A DNA stretch of 64,000 bases from Gordionus sp. m RMFG-2023 (Eukaryota; Nematomorpha; Gordioida; Chordodea; Parachordodidae), in contig NC_088775.1 of NCBI RefSeq assembly GCF_954871325.1, positions 90,650,805-90,714,804 of the forward strand. Reading direction: 5' to 3'. The notes under the pieces are model-generated. The model was not told the origin of the DNA, did no database searches, and saw only the letters and a list, made by a program, of their open reading frames with translations. Positions 11,401-23,273 of this stretch are shown piece by piece (positions within the stretch are counted from its first letter, which is position 1; each line of letters starts with the position of its first letter). Made by a program: the position numbers and the translations under genes.

Positions 11401-14400
11401 TATGGCAGTATGATTAATATTTTATTTCGATTTAAAAACGTTTACAATTTTACAATAAAAGGGTATAAACTATATAAAAATAATATATATATATTATTTA
11501 TTTATTAAAAAAAAAGAAGATAATAAAATACTGTAATGTATTTTAAAAAATAGGAACATGAAGAGGTGCTTCTAGGTTCTGGCACTTTAGATTGATTTAC
11601 TATGACACCTACAAAATTTATATTGAGATTCGTTGGCCTAGGTAAAAACCTTACTGAGGGCCGAGTGCCTTGAAAAAATTCTTTGATATGTGTCCAAAAG
11701 CTTCGATTGTGTGAGAAACAGAGTAATCATAGGAAAGGTAATGTATTTATTAACTTTTCCAATTTCCGCTCTAACTAAGAAAATAGAGCAAAAGGATGGT
11801 GCAAACCGATTAACGTATGTATAATCCTAGGCTAGCGGGATTCCCCTGCTCTATGGAATAAGAATCATTCCATTAGGTTTGATATTTTCCTCGAGGTTAA
11901 GACCTACAGGTTCCAAAGTTGATGGGATATTAGCTAAACGTAGAGTTCTAGCAATAATTACATTTATTGCTTGATCATATGTATGGCGGCCTTTAGAGAA
12001 AGGGCAATGAAGAAGAAGATGACCTAGACTGTCGACAAGGAGCTAACACAGTTTGCAAGATGAGGGTGTGACGATATCACAGCCTAAACGAAAACCTATT
12101 CCTATCCAGAGTTCTTCGTTGGAAAGAAGCAAACCAAGGTTGGAGCTAGGGAGAGCTTCAAGCCACATATCCTGTGTTGAAATGTTAAATTGATGACAGA
12201 GAAATACTACTTTGTTTTATTGGGGAGGGGTTATCTTGGTTAAAGATCGAGGAAATGCCCTTCAAAGTAGCGTTCGATCAAAGGAATTTAACGGATTGCT
12301 GGATTGAAGGTAAGCCCCAATCCTGTTGTCCAGATAATAAAGGTAAGGGGGGTGGGGCGTTTGACTTCCATAGATCTAGTATCAACCCCAGATGGGGATC
12401 TGTAGTGGGGGTAAAGATATTAGTAATTGTTTGACCTTTGGTGTATGATGAGAGAAAAGCTGCAATATTCAATGAAACAGGGGATCGAAAGCCTATACCC
12501 CCAAATTTGCACGGAAGAGAGGCTTGCATCAAGAAACTGGGCGAGAATTTGAGGTTTTGATTCAGGAGAGATTTTAACTTTAAGTTCCAAATCTAGTAGC
12601 ATGTCTGGGAATTGGAAAAGAGGTTCAGAACTAAAGACATGCAATATTTAAGGAATATAATGGATATTCTTTAGAAGAAAGAATGAATGATGAGATGGTA
12701 GAAATCCTAAGATTTTCTGAAATCGGTCAAATTTAATCAGGAGATCTTCAGTAAATTTGGATGTTGCTGCTTTGTCTCCAATAGATTGAGCCTAGATGAG
12801 CTAAGCTTGATTTCTCGATTGTAGAAAAATCAGGAATGGGATAAAATTGATTGGGCATACAAAATTAGGATTTTTTATGATTGAGGGAAAGCTCAATAAT
12901 GGGAGTGAGATCAGAAATGATAGATGGAATATTAATTAATTCATCCTATGGTCCTGCAACTCTACCATCATCTACATACCTTATGTTTAAAACTACATTG
13001 TATTTGTTATTGGTGTTGTTTATGATGGTACGAATAGCCTCACAAAAGATAGCTGGGTCCAAGGGGTCCCCTTGTTGCATACCTTGGCAGGATTCTATGT
13101 TTCATGAAATTTAAAAAAAGACACATGACCATTCCCGGCCCATATTTAATGTTAAAATAAATTCCCAAGCCTATAATAAGTTTCGCAAAAATTTTCCAAG
13201 CCCGGCCCAAGCCCATATTCAAAAAAAAGTTTTTTTTTTTTATTTAATGTAAATTAACAATATTTAAATATATTTAGGCAATTATTTTGTTTACAATACT
13301 AAAATTTATTATTATTAGAAGAAGAAAAAGGCGTTATTTCATTAAACTAGCAACTGTTTAAAATAATCTAAATTTAAATTTAATAATTATAGGGCCCAAG
13401 CCCAGTCCATTAAAAAAATTTTAAACCCAGGCCCTGCCCAGACCCGTTAGAGATATGGGCATGCAGCCGCGGACTGGCCTGGCCCATGAAGGTATCTGGA
13501 TGCAAAGGCATAAAACTTTATCAAAATATGAAAGTAATACTGTGGCTTTAAAGAAGATATTTTCATCATTTATCAATATTCGATTTTAAATAAAATGTAT
13601 ACTTTAAATAAAATTAGGATTTTAGTTTCGTGGATATTTCTTATATATTTAGAAACAAATTAAAAAAAAACAAATTTAATACAATTATATAAGAGGAGCA
13701 AATATTACTATTCTATGTAACTTTTTAAAAATAATATTATTTTTTTTTTAAAAAAAAGAAGCTATTTAAAAATAAAAATAATTAATTAGCCCAATCTCAA
13801 CCATGAAATAAATTGTCGCATTTTTATCCAAAAGTCATGGACAGTAATAATGTTTGTTAGGATCGATTTTGCCAAAATTAAGATTTAAGCCCAAGATAAT
13901 ATTACCAGAAACTAGGACGTTAATAGATGTCATCTAATAGCGATCTCCAGTGCCGCGTTTTTGGATAAAACATTGTAAACTAATGGGCTGATTGTGAAAA
14001 ATTTAAGAAATCTCTCAAATTATATGCTTTTAAAACAAATTATCCATACACTATTGATGTTTTGGTGATACCCCAAAAAAACTTACTAAAATAATGATCA
14101 TAACAGAGTCATTTTCTGGCTTACATTTAGTAATTTAAAACCATTTTTGAAATATATTTATACAAATATAACTAAATATAATTGCATTTGGAACATAAAT
14201 ATAATTATGTTTTTATATAATGATTATTACGATGTGAAAGGGATTTCAGGACCATTAAAGATATCCTCCATGTTATACGTGCCACTTTCGTTAACGAGGC
14301 CGCAGGTATCTTTGAGAGCTTTATATAAATTTTTTCAATTATAGATGGACGTGTTTAGTTTAAAATTGTGAAGTTAAAAGATGGATCGTAAAAAATATCA

Positions 14401-15941
14401 TTATATTTGAATGATCAAATGAGACTATATAAATATCCTATGTCGATATCTTAGAGTTTACGAGGCGGTCTATACAAAGTAGTTAGATTCGTTACTAAGT
14501 TTGATCAGATGGGTATAGTATGCATTAATATTTATATGAATTTATTTCCATTTAAAAATTAAGTAGCAAGATAAATTTATCAAAGAATTCTATCCAAACA
14601 GGTATTTGAGATATAAGGAAATACCAAGAATTAGCCAAGTTTAAAGCTGTCAAGTACAGCTATATCGTCGGTCTAGAATTGGAGTTCTCCTTGCGCAAAT
14701 GTTTAATAATGAGAAAATCATCATTATAAAGTTTAAAATAAAAATATAGGAAAATGTTATTAATCAATTTTGACAATAACTTTGGCAAAATTTAATATTT
14801 TTTTAAATCTGGTTTTTTATTTTTATATATATTTGGGAATCAATAAGTTATTGTTCACTTCTAACTCAAAAATTTTGAAAATTTCTAGTGGAGCACTTCA
14901 ATTCTTGACCGAAAAAGAATTTAACATAAACCCTTTTCTATGTAATTAAATGTTTAGGACTTAAAAAAATTATGATTTCGTTTAAGATATAATGTGAGAT
15001 GGGTGAATGAAAAACGTATAAGAAGACCGATTTTTAAAACAAAATTTTAGTTAGAGACTTTTCTAATCGACAATTTTATATCTATTATTGGATATTATCC
15101 TTAAAATTTAAATTGTTCTCCCTTTCCTTTTTTTTATTATACAGTGTTATAATCAATGTAAATAATATAATGAGGTAAATCCTTATTTTTGGAAATGTAA
15201 TTTTTTTGAATAAAAATTTTATTTTTAAAACCTGGGCATGTATGTAATAATACGAGGCCTTTGTGTTTGGTTCCCTGAACTTTAATATCTCCAGAAATCC
15301 TGAGGATGAAAGAGTTTTCGATGGATCTTCGAATATCATTAGATGCTACTATGATGTGGTTTTCACGTTGAGTTAAATTTGTCTAAAAAAAAGTGTGTAT
15401 GATTCAAAAATATGAGAAGAGAAGAGAAGAGAAGAGAAGAGAAGAGAAGAGAAGAGAAGAGAAGAGAAGAGAAGAGAAGAGAAGAGAAGAGAAGAGAAGA
15501 GAAGGCATAAAATGTTTTCCTCTTATAAAGATGCAATTAAACTATTGCTTTACTTATCACATTTTTCAAATTAAATGAATAGAAAGAAATCAACTCAAAG
15601 AAAATAAATAATAATTCAATTACTTTTGCATTGGGCGAAGTTGGCATGCTGCTGCATATTATATTGCTTTCAAAATTTTCCAATTTGTAGTAGCATATTA
15701 AAAATTCCTTTTTGATTGAGTTCTCTTGGATTGTCGTCAACTAATATACATATATATTATTTATTAAAACTTAAAATAATTTTTTTTTATTTCAATATCT
15801 ATCATATAAATATTTTAAGTAAATATCAATAGAGTCGACTCTATAGGTTCAGTGAGATTTAAAGGACAAATGAAAGGGCTTTATAAGAAGAAGCTGCTAG
15901 AAAAAGGTTTCCTACAAAACCAAGAAATTTTAAGTTAGCCC

Positions 15942-16008
<67 letters not shown>

Positions 16009-19000
16009 TCCTTCTTTTCATAGGAGTTATTTAATATGTGTATTGTAAAATCCTTAAATTTAAAACGAATAATCCGAAAATAAATTTGTGATAAAAATTT
16101 ATTCAAAAATAATGTGATTGAAAAGGGTCCATTCGGCCCCATACCTCTAATTTCTTATTTTTTATTTGTGTAAAATTTATGTTATTTTAAAAAAGAATTC
16201 ATTAAACGCGTCATATGATTTTTCATACACTTTCTAGCTATTCAATGAGTAATAATAGTTTAAATTTATTTGAATCTATCCGGCCCTACCCGGACCTGGT
16301 TTTCTGAAACAAATTTTTTGGACCGCCTTGAATATTTTTTTCTCCCCATAGATCTCGAGTTTTTGGTCCTAATCTGCAGTTTTTCACAATAATCTCCAAA
16401 AAATATTATGATAATCGCGGTTTCTAGGAATCATTAAAATAAATAATCTTTTTTACCCCTTTCTGTCAGCAAACTTTGAGGGGGTTAATATAATAAAACT
16501 CATTATTTAATTGAAAACTTATTTATTATTGGAAATGAATAATGACATATCAAATATTCCTATCACATATTTAGAGGGAAAGCTTATGAGAAAGAGAATG
16601 TTTGATGATTTGATTGATTGATTTTAAAAAAAAATTTTCTACGTCGCTATCGAAGTTGACGGTAAAATCGTTTCCTAGAATGCTATTAGCCAAATACAAT
16701 TGGTCTTTGGTTCCGCCGTTCGCCGAGTTAGTAAAGCAGTCGGTCTCTTCCTCGCGTCTCGCGTAAATATTTTCTCCGCCCATGGACCAAATTATATCGT
16801 TACCAATTCTCGCCAATTGGATTTGGGGACTGATAAAAAAATTTTTTTAATATAATTTTATATGTTAAATGATTTAATTTTGTTAAAGGATATTATTAAA
16901 TTTATGAAGGAAAACATATATATTACCTAGACTGACGATTCACTCATTAAATGTATATCAATGCAAAATCAGCTGGAGACGCCATCTTGGTTACACTAAT
17001 CACTGTTAAAATTTTAAACCTAGAGCCTAATTTATTCCTATATCTGACGCAAACTTTATTAAAGAATTACCGGATCATCGAGAGATAATAAGGAAGCAAG
17101 TTATCAATTTAATAGTAGAGTTTCTTAACATGAGAATAATTATTATACGTGTTACCAAAATGGCCGGTCCAGCTGATTTGCTTTAAAAAACGCTTAAAAA
17201 TGCATTAATGAATGAATCTTCAGTCTAAGTATTATATATGCCATTGGGAAAAACGGGTTTTTTTCAAGTTCCGTGTAAATAAAAATAATTCTTTTCAAGT
17301 GATTTTAGGAAAACGAACCAAGAGCTCAAAGTTGGGGGGATCTAAGTAATTACAATTCTCCTTTCTTTATTTTTTTTTTAGCAAATTCTAATATTTTACC
17401 ATTTTAAATAGGAAATTAATGATTATAATTAGATGATAAATTTATGATTGATCTTACGCCAATGGGAGAGAGGGAATTTAAAATTCTGACCACTTTTATC
17501 GAATAAGACAAGTTTCCCAATTTATCAAATGTAATTTTTTTTTTAAATAATTTAAATAGCAATTTGATTGGGATTCAAAAATTTTTGGTCAAATTAAGAA
17601 GTTTACCCTGAATTATCGAGTGCCCAAAAATCCAGGCTTTTTTTTTTTTATGATCATTAATTTAGGAATGTAAATATTTTACAAATAATAATTATTTTTT
17701 TACATTGAATCAGGGATCTGAATGGAAGGGAAAATATCTTTCGGATCGTAAGGACCACTCCTGTCGATCTTGCTGTAGATTTGATCTTTCCATTCTGAAG
17801 AAAAATTATATATAAAATAGACGACCGTGCTAAAAGAGATGGATCGATTTAGCAAATGTTTAGTGATGTTAAGCTACCTAACTTTAGTCAACTATAAAAC
17901 GAGATAGCTATGTTCTTTAGTGACCTGCATCGGGCCCTAATTTTTCAAACCCGGCCCGAACCCGAAATTTTTTTAAACAAGTTTAGCCGACCCGGCCCGA
18001 ACCCGGATTTTTTTTTAAAAAAAAATTAACGGCCCTATCCGGCCCGATATTTAAATATAAAAATTAACTTTTATAATTAACTCAAAATAAAAGACGTATG
18101 TTATATGTCGTTTAGTTTCGATAAATAAAATAAAATATTTTTATTTTGCATTCTAAGGTCCGACCCGACCCGGCCCGATTTTAAAAATATTATACCCGAA
18201 CCGGCCCGAACCGGCCCGAACCGGCCCGAACCGGCCCGAACCCTATTATTTTAAATAGAATTAAGCCCGAGCCCGCTAACTCTGCAGATCTCTAATGTTC
18301 TTATCCAATAATATTCAAATCATTCTTCAAGTCGAGACTCAACTTAGAGGCTCAATTCAATTCTTTAAGCTAAAAGCTTGACCACTTAAGTCGCAATAGA
18401 GATGGTCAAAGTTAGGTGATTTAACAACACTACAAATGTTTATTAATATTACAATTATGTATCCATTGATCTTTACCAATCTATACAAATTAATCCATTT
18501 CCGTCCTTACTAATAATTTTCAGAGTTGTTAAAGGATCTAGATATAAGTATCTAGATCCTGTATCTAGATATAAAAATGTGGTATCTTATCTGTATCTAG
18601 ATAGATTTATGATTAAAATATCTGTATCAAGATATTATTTAAGACGATGTATCTGTATCTAGATCCATTTAAAAAGTATCTTTTAACAACTCTGATAATT
18701 TTAATCGATTTTTCCAGGAACTCTATCTGACTATTCCAGGAATATTTCCTGAATCTAAAGTTCCGGTGCCGTTCCTCGTTCTATAAATTTACTAAAGGTT
18801 TTTCTTTCTAGAAACTTGCCTAAGAGTGATAGATATTTTTAGGGATGGGTGTGCTCACAAAAATGAAATTGGGTTAAAATTGACGATAAACAGAATTAAT
18901 TCCTTTTAAAATAAAAATTTCGATATTTTACATAAATAATTTATAAACATTTAATGATTTACACAATTTATTTTACCTGTCGCAGATAAGGGCTTGAAGG

Positions 19001-19049
19001 CAATAACTAGAATGAATCCCAGAATAGCCAATTTTGTGTTTGGAGACAT
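8424..19049 (-). CDS. Two-module secreted protein, unrecognised family (gene A)
   Basis: Ten exons, in transcript order: 18977-19049, 17704-17794, 16643-16829, 15624-15740, 15232-15382, 14231-14318, 10439-10607, 9650-9766, 9197-9256, 8424-8603. All borders are AG/GT, every phase is compatible, and the product is about 410 residues. Exon 1 encodes a signal peptide (MSPNTKLAILGFILVIAF, then a small-residue cleavage zone). Two modules follow. Exons 2, 3, 4 (91, 187, 117 nt) repeat as exons 6, 7, 8 (88, 169, 117 nt) with identical phases, and the peptides agree: SGPYDPKDIFPSIQIP against SGTYNMEDIFNGPEIP, then PQIQLAR against PQMIVLKR. The mature protein has eight cysteines, suggesting disulphides. 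No transmembrane segment was seen after the signal peptide, so secretion is inferred. The gene model rests on conservation with gene B rather than transcript data. A LINE and several MITEs sit in its introns. The function and partner are unknown. Confidence 0.78.
9356..9518. mobile_element. MITE family 1 fragment
   Basis: Contains GTTGTTAACGGACTCAATATTTTAGCC and the internal block CTAGAACCTTTGTTCCTTCT seen in the copy at 3062. It lies in intron 8 of gene A and has no counterpart at the matching place in gene B. Confidence 0.5.
10697..10930. mobile_element. MITE family 1 copy, old
   Basis: Ends carry GAGCC..ACGGCTTAGCTCA and ATTGAGTTAAGACG..GTTTAACAA. A counterpart lies at 29295-29515 in the same intron of gene B, so this insertion predates the segmental duplication. 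Confidence 0.55.
11250..11350. repeat. GTAGCGCGCTAC-type palindromic patch
   Basis: Opens with CAGAGTTGTTAATCGCTACT, sharing its first ten bases with the hAT MITEs at 18521 and 55324, and is filled with inverted GTAGCGCGCTACC, GTAGCGC and AGTAGC words. It is probably one end of a related foldback transposon; the second terminus was not found. Confidence 0.45.
11590..13105 (-). mobile_element. LINE (non-LTR retrotransposon) fragment, 5'-truncated
   Basis: Minus-strand reading gives reverse-transcriptase motifs QQGDPLDPAIFCEAI and YVDDGRVAG (the latter at 12961-12978), then ASLPCKFGGIGFRSPVSL at about 12510. This last motif is characteristic of the post-RT region of many metazoan LINEs. A C-terminal zinc-knuckle-like segment follows (LGHLLLHCPFSKGRH, about 12000) with LEPVGL further on. 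The frame changes several times and there are stops, so it is dead. It is 5'-truncated just upstream of the QQGDP motif, beside a GGCCCG MITE. It lies within intron 6 of gene A and is absent from gene B, so it inserted after the duplication. Confidence 0.85.
13115..13495. mobile_element. hAT-type MITE, GGCCCG family (diverged)
   Basis: Both ends are rich in CCCGGCCCAAGCCC-type words around an AT-rich middle, ending CAGCCGCGGACTGGCCTGGCCC. Terminal TSDs could not be made out. It abuts the truncated 5' end of the LINE. Confidence 0.5.
13853..13985. mobile_element. MITE family 1 fragment, predating the duplication
   Basis: Degenerate, with GTTTGTTAGGATCGATTTTGCC and TTAGCGATCTCC-like internal words; a matching degenerate copy lies at 30890-31030 in gene B. 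Both are in the intron between exons 6 and 7. Confidence 0.35.
14665..14914. mobile_element. MITE family 5 copy (CGTCGGTCTAGAATTGGAGT ends)
   Basis: Terminal inverted repeats CGTCGGTCTAGAATTGGAGT and the diverged complement GTGGAGCACTTCAATTCTTG. Related copies occur at 29538-29790 and 39745-40006. The corresponding place in copy B lacks the insertion, so it inserted after the duplication. Confidence 0.65.
15414..15504 (+). repeat. (AGAAG)n microsatellite
   Basis: About 18 copies of a 5-base purine unit directly upstream of exon 5 of gene A. The open frames through it are artefacts of the repeat. Confidence 0.95.
15940..16012 (+). repeat. (TTTC)n microsatellite
   Basis: About 17 copies of TTTC in an intron of gene A, ending CCTTCTTTTC. 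Confidence 0.95.
16914..17248. mobile_element. MITE family 2 copy (AATGACATATATAATACC ends)
   Basis: Carries ACCTAGACTGACGATTCA at the left and the complementary CAGTCTAAGTATTATATATG at the right. Long sub-terminal inverted repeats include ATCAGCTGGAGACGCCATCT and GGCCGGTCCAGCTGATTTG. Seven copies in the window share this layout. Confidence 0.75.
17918..18294. mobile_element. hAT-type MITE, GGCCCG family, complete with 8-bp TSD
   Basis: Starts TAGTGACCTGCATCGGGCCC and ends CTGCAGATCTCTA. The flanking 8 bp ATGTTCTT are identical at 17910-17917 and 18295-18302, the hallmark of hAT transposition. Within it the unit CCGAACCGGCC repeats about four times near 18199-18240. It has no coding capacity and lies between exons 1 and 2 of gene A. 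Confidence 0.88.
18521..18694. mobile_element. hAT-type foldback MITE, CAGAGTTGTTAA ends, 8-bp TSD
   Basis: Terminal inverted repeats CAGAGTTGTTAAAGGAT and ATCTTTTAACAACTCTG, flanked by ATAATTTT at 18513-18520 and 18695-18702. The interior is built from repeats of GTATCTAGATAC-like words. A second copy with its own TSD is at 55324-55451. Confidence 0.88.
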
Positions 19050-19397
19050 TTATTAAACTGATTTACACTAACTTTATTCCCCCTTTAAAAAAAAAATAAA
19101 ATATAATTTAATTAAGATATCCGAATTGAATAATTTTAAAATTTTACAGTTTTATATATACCTTCTATAAAATAGCTGTTAAAAAAAAGGATTTAGCACA
19201 CCTTTTATTAATAAATAAAATATAATTATTTGAGCTTAGCATCAACTAGTTTTTGTAGGTTTTATCGGGTTTAAGGAGAATTTATTTGTTAATACTTATT
19301 TTGCGTTTGTGTTGACATTTTATTATAAAACTTTGGGATAAGGTTGTGCACACATATAGAGAGAGAGATTTCTCCCGTATTTGTTATATATTCGTGT

Positions 19398-19695
19398 TAG
19401 TGATCTGCATCGAGCCTAATTTTTTAAGTCCGAACCGGCCCGAACCCGAATTTTTTTGAAAAACCGGCCCGAACCCAAAATTTTTTTTGAAAAACCGGCC
19501 CGGCCCGAATTTATTTAAATAATATAAAAATTAATTTTTTTGTAATTAACTCAAAATAAAAGATACACATGTTATGTGGCGTCTAGAGTTTTTGCAAATA
19601 AAATCCAATATTTTTATTTTACATAAAAAAAAAATTCAACATAAAATTGATGTATTTTAAAAATATTTCCAAGACACGACCCTGTACTGTCCGAA
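19398..19695. mobile_element. hAT-type MITE, GGCCCG family (right end lost)
   Basis: Left end TAGTGATCTGCATCGAGCC, then several CCGGCCCGAACCC words and the AT-rich middle shared with 60968-61228. No right TIR was found. It lies just upstream of exon 1 of gene A and is not at the matching site of gene B. Confidence 0.65.
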
Positions 19696-19966
19696 TTTTC
19701 TTAAATAAAGGAAATAATTATCTCTGAATCAAGAATTAATAAATATATTAACAAAATGTTTTTACAAATAAATTCTGGGATCAGATGTATCAGGGAATAA
19801 AAATGTATACGAGAACATACGCTTGGAAGTATTTAAAATAACATATATAAAATATAAGAGGGGTAGGGGGGGATTGGTGTGTGAAATCTTTTCCTTCGAA
19901 ATTTATCCGTTTTTGTAAATATTGTTTTAGAGTAATAAGTATTCCTCCCTAATACCTACCACCTCT

Positions 19967-20352
19967 TTCTTTCTTTCTTTCTTTCCTTTCTTTCCATCTT
20001 TATTTCTTTCTTTCCATCTTTATTTCTTTCTTTCCATCTTTATTTCTTTCTTTCCATCTTTATTTCTTTCTATATTTCTTTCTTTCCATCTTTATTTCTT
20101 TCTTTCCATCTTTATTTCTTTCTTTCCATCTTTATTTCTTTCTTTCCATCTTTATTTCTTTATTTCTTTCTTTCCATCTTTATTTCTTTCTTTATTTCTT
20201 TCTTTCCATCTTTATTTCTTTCTTTCCATCTTTATTTCTTTCTTTCCTTTCTTTCTTTCCATCTTTCTTTCCATCTTTATTTCTTTCTTTCCATCTTTAT
20301 TTCTTTCTTTCCATCTTTATTTCTTTCTTTCCATCTTTATTTCTTTCTTTCC

Positions 20353-20393
<41 letters not shown>

Positions 20394-20395
20394 AG
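19967..20395 (+). repeat. Pyrimidine minisatellite, TTTCTTTCTTTCCATCTTTA unit
   Basis: Roughly 430 bases of TTTC tetramers interleaved with a 20-base higher-order unit containing CCATCTTTA, repeated about fifteen times and ending in pure TTTC. It marks the right edge of segmental copy A; copy B ends in a shorter TTTC/CTTGTATTTCGTTC tract (about 37400-37495). Confidence 0.92.
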
Positions 20396-21015
20396 AACAG
20401 ATAAAAATATACGTATTTTAAGTAGACCCCCCCCATCACCTACCGCTCACAGATATAAGTTTTAGTAAAAGCCCAGATTATAGTCTTAGGTAGCCTCAAA
20501 AAGAAATGGACCTAAATTATCTTATCAACACAATCATAAAACATAAGTTAGGTTCCACGATTAAATTTCACATCTACAACTAAATATCATTTCGAAAAAA
20601 AAATGTTGCTTTTTGTTTATTTTGGTCAGGCCTAACTCAGCTGTTTAACCCCAACTCTCCCCTCCAATTTCAACTAAAGTCCTGTGCGGGGGGAGGGTCA
20701 GCCTTAAAATCAAAAATTATTAGTGTTTTGGAAAATCTTTTAAACTTAATTATATTTTTTTAAAAAGAACAAACAATGTAGAATTTTTTGCTCATAGTTG
20801 GCGCAAAAGGTTTAGATTTAATTATAGAGGTCATTCTAACTATTATATAAATGTTGTGATATTCAAATGAGTTAAATAAAAATCAATTTAAAAAAAAATG
20901 ATTTATTATTCAGATTAGATAAAGTTCAAGATTATTTAAGTTTGTTTGTTTAAACACTATGTAGAAGAGTGTTTGTTATGTAAAAAGAAAGATATTTATA
21001 TATGTATTTGTATAT
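20396..21015. other. Non-coding stretch
   Basis: No gene, RNA or repeat could be supported. Holds a C run near 20427 and a GC-richer patch at about 20640-20700. Confidence 0.4.
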
Positions 21016-21330
21016 CAATGACACATATAATACGTAGACTGACGATTCATTTAGTGTGCATCAATGCAAAATCAGCTGGAGACGCCATCTTGCTTACACT
21101 AATCATTATTAAAATTTTACACGAGAGCCTAATTTATTCCTATATCTGATGCAAACTTTATTAAAGAATTACCGGATCATCGAGAGATATTAATAAAGCA
21201 AGTTATCAATTTAATAGTAGTTTTTAACATGAGAATAATTACTATACGTGTTACCAAAATGGCGTGTCCAGCTGATTTGCTTTAAATTAATGAATGAATC
21301 GTCACAGTCTAGGTATTATATATGTCATTG
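21016..21330. mobile_element. MITE family 2 copy
   Basis: Begins CAATGACACATATAATACG and ends GTATTATATATGTCATTG; the interior is collinear with 16914-17248 and 28590-28921. Confidence 0.82.
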
Positions 21331-21552
21331 ATGTATATGTAAAAATTTTTTATGTAATAAAAAAATTTTGGAAAAACGCACAATTTTATTTTTCACAAAT
21401 AATTTTCTTACATTATTTTAATTTCTTTTTTTAAATTCTTCTTCTCATAATTTTTTTAATACTCTTATTTGATAATTAGTATTTATAGTGTTTATGATTA
21501 TGAATAAAATCTTAAAATATTTTCTCGACTACAACTTCTCAACTACATAGCG

Positions 21553-21715
21553 TTGTTAACCGGCTCGTTCTTAACCGATTTCTAAAAACGGCTAACTCAA
21601 TATTTCATCTAGAATAATATTACTTAAACCTGAAGATTTTAGTTGTAGAAGGAACCAAGGTTTGGACCATCTATTAGCGAGTTAGCCGTTTTTATACAAC
21701 TACAACAATAACAAA
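21553..21715. mobile_element. MITE family 1 copy
   Basis: GTTGTTAACCGGCTCGTTCT at the left with the internal pair GGCTAACTCAATATTT and GCGAGTTAGCCG; the far right end is eroded. Confidence 0.6.
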
Positions 21716-21771
21716 TATATATATATAGACAAGTAATAATGAAGTTTTACCACTTCTAACTATAGTGTTGT

Positions 21772-21988
21772 TAAACCGCTAGTTTTAAGCCGATTTTTAA
21801 AAACGGCTGAACTCCTTAATTTAGCCGAGATTTCGCGAAAAGAGGTCCCAAAACCTTTACGGCATCAATGACAAAGATCTTCAGGCCAGCGTGATATTTA
21901 TTTTTCTTTGGATAAAATATTGAGTCAGCCATTTAAACAAAATGAATCGGATCAAATCGAGACGTTTAACAACACTACACTCTTACTA
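21772..21988. mobile_element. MITE family 1 copy with both ends
   Basis: Left TAGTGTTGTTAAACCGC, right GACGTTTAACAACACTA. The outermost TA on each side may be the duplicated target, as in mariner-like elements. The interior contains the paired AGCCGATTTTTAAAAACGGC words. Confidence 0.75.
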
Positions 21989-22140
21989 TTTGTTATGTTA
22001 TAATGAGATATAATATTTGGCCCACGAAACAAGTAAAATAATATTAAACAGATTTTTATTTATAACAAAATACATGTTATATTTTTTGTTATATAGATTA
22101 TCTTATTTTGTTATACTATATTTATATTGGTATATTTTTC

Positions 22141-22483
22141 CAATGATATAAGACTGACGATGCCATTCATAATAATGCATTTGAAAGTGTCGCTAAATGC
22201 AAATCAGCTGGATCCGCCATTTTGGTAACCCATATAGTAATTATTTCTCATGTTAAAAACTTACTATTAAATTGATAACTCGCTTCTTCCTTATTATTCT
22301 CGATGAATCAGGCAATTCTTCTAATAAAGTTTGCGTCAGACATAGGAATAAATTGGCCTTCTCGTTTAAAATATTTAATATGACTAATCAAAATGGCGTT
22401 CCCAGCTGTTTTTCATTTGATGTACACTTTTAATGAATGCATCGTCAATCTATGGTATTGTCTATGGTATTTATATGTCATTG
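22141..22483. mobile_element. MITE family 2 copy
   Basis: CAATGATATAAGACTGACG at the left and TATTTATATGTCATTG at the right, with the two internal AAATGGCG/CGCCATTT arms. The middle is in the opposite orientation to the neighbouring copies. Confidence 0.75.
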
Positions 22484-22869
22484 TATATTTCACGTTTTAT
22501 AATTTTTTAAAATAAATAAACAATATTTTTCTACACAAGCTGGTTTAAACTTAGTATATGGATATTAAAGTGGAGCCCCGCATAAAGATTCCTTCAATCA
22601 AAAGTCCACGGTATTTATTTGACATAAATCGATCATATTATTTTATAAAAAGTTGTGAAACTCTGTTTTATTTTCTTATTATATAAAGAATTCAAGAAAA
22701 ATTCATCCATCTTTTTTTTTTATATAAAACATGCAAATAAAATTGGCCAATGACATGAAGGGTTCAAAGGTTTTTATGTATTTTTATTTCATAAATTTTT
22801 TCTTTTTAGAGCCAGGCTGCAAAACATTTTCCAAAATTTCTATGGGGCGCTTAGAATTTGGGGTTAATT

Positions 22870-23273
22870 CAATGACATGTAATAATATCTAGACTAACGA
22901 TGTATTTATCAAAAGTGTGCAAGAAAAACAGCTGTGGATACTATTAGGCATTTTGGTTACCGCGTCATTATAAGTGTACATCAATGAAAAACAGCTGGGG
23001 ACGCCATTTTGATTACCCATATCATTATTAAAAATTTTAAAAGAGAAGCCAATTTATTCCTATTGTCTTGCGCAAACTTTATTAAAGAATTACCGGATCA
23101 TCCAGATAACTAGGAAGCAAGTTATCTATTTAATAGTAGTATATTTAACATGAGAATAATTACTATACGTGTTACCAAAATGGCGGGTCCAGCTGATTTG
23201 CATTCAATGACGCTTTCTAATGCATTTATTATGAATGCATCGTCAGTCTAGGTATTATTATTATACGTCATTG
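22870..23273. mobile_element. MITE family 2 copy, longer variant
   Basis: CAATGACATGTAATAATATC at the left and the complementary end near 23273. The CAGCTG..GCCATTTTGGTTACC arm is duplicated at the left (about 22930 and 22998), which makes this copy about 60 bp longer than the others. Confidence 0.75.

Larger units (their letters stand above)
7410..20395. repeat. Segmental duplication, copy A
   Basis: Direct (same-orientation) duplicate of about 25670-37500. All ten exons of the enclosed gene, many intron blocks and the flanks correspond in order, at an offset drifting between about 16.5 and 18.6 kb because of later insertions. Copy-A-specific insertions include the LINE at 11590-13105, the GGCCCG hAT MITEs at 13115, 17918 and 19398, and the CAGAGTTGTT element at 18521. 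The right edge runs into a pyrimidine microsatellite in both copies, so the true end is blurred. Confidence 0.8.

Noticed and set aside
17704-19049. A complete two-exon gene for a secreted peptide of about 54 residues (signal exon plus 17704-17794, ending ATGTAA)
   Set aside because: The AT|GTAAAA at the end is also a splice donor whose phase fits the next conserved exon in both gene A and gene B. The long gene is the better model, though a short isoform is not excluded.
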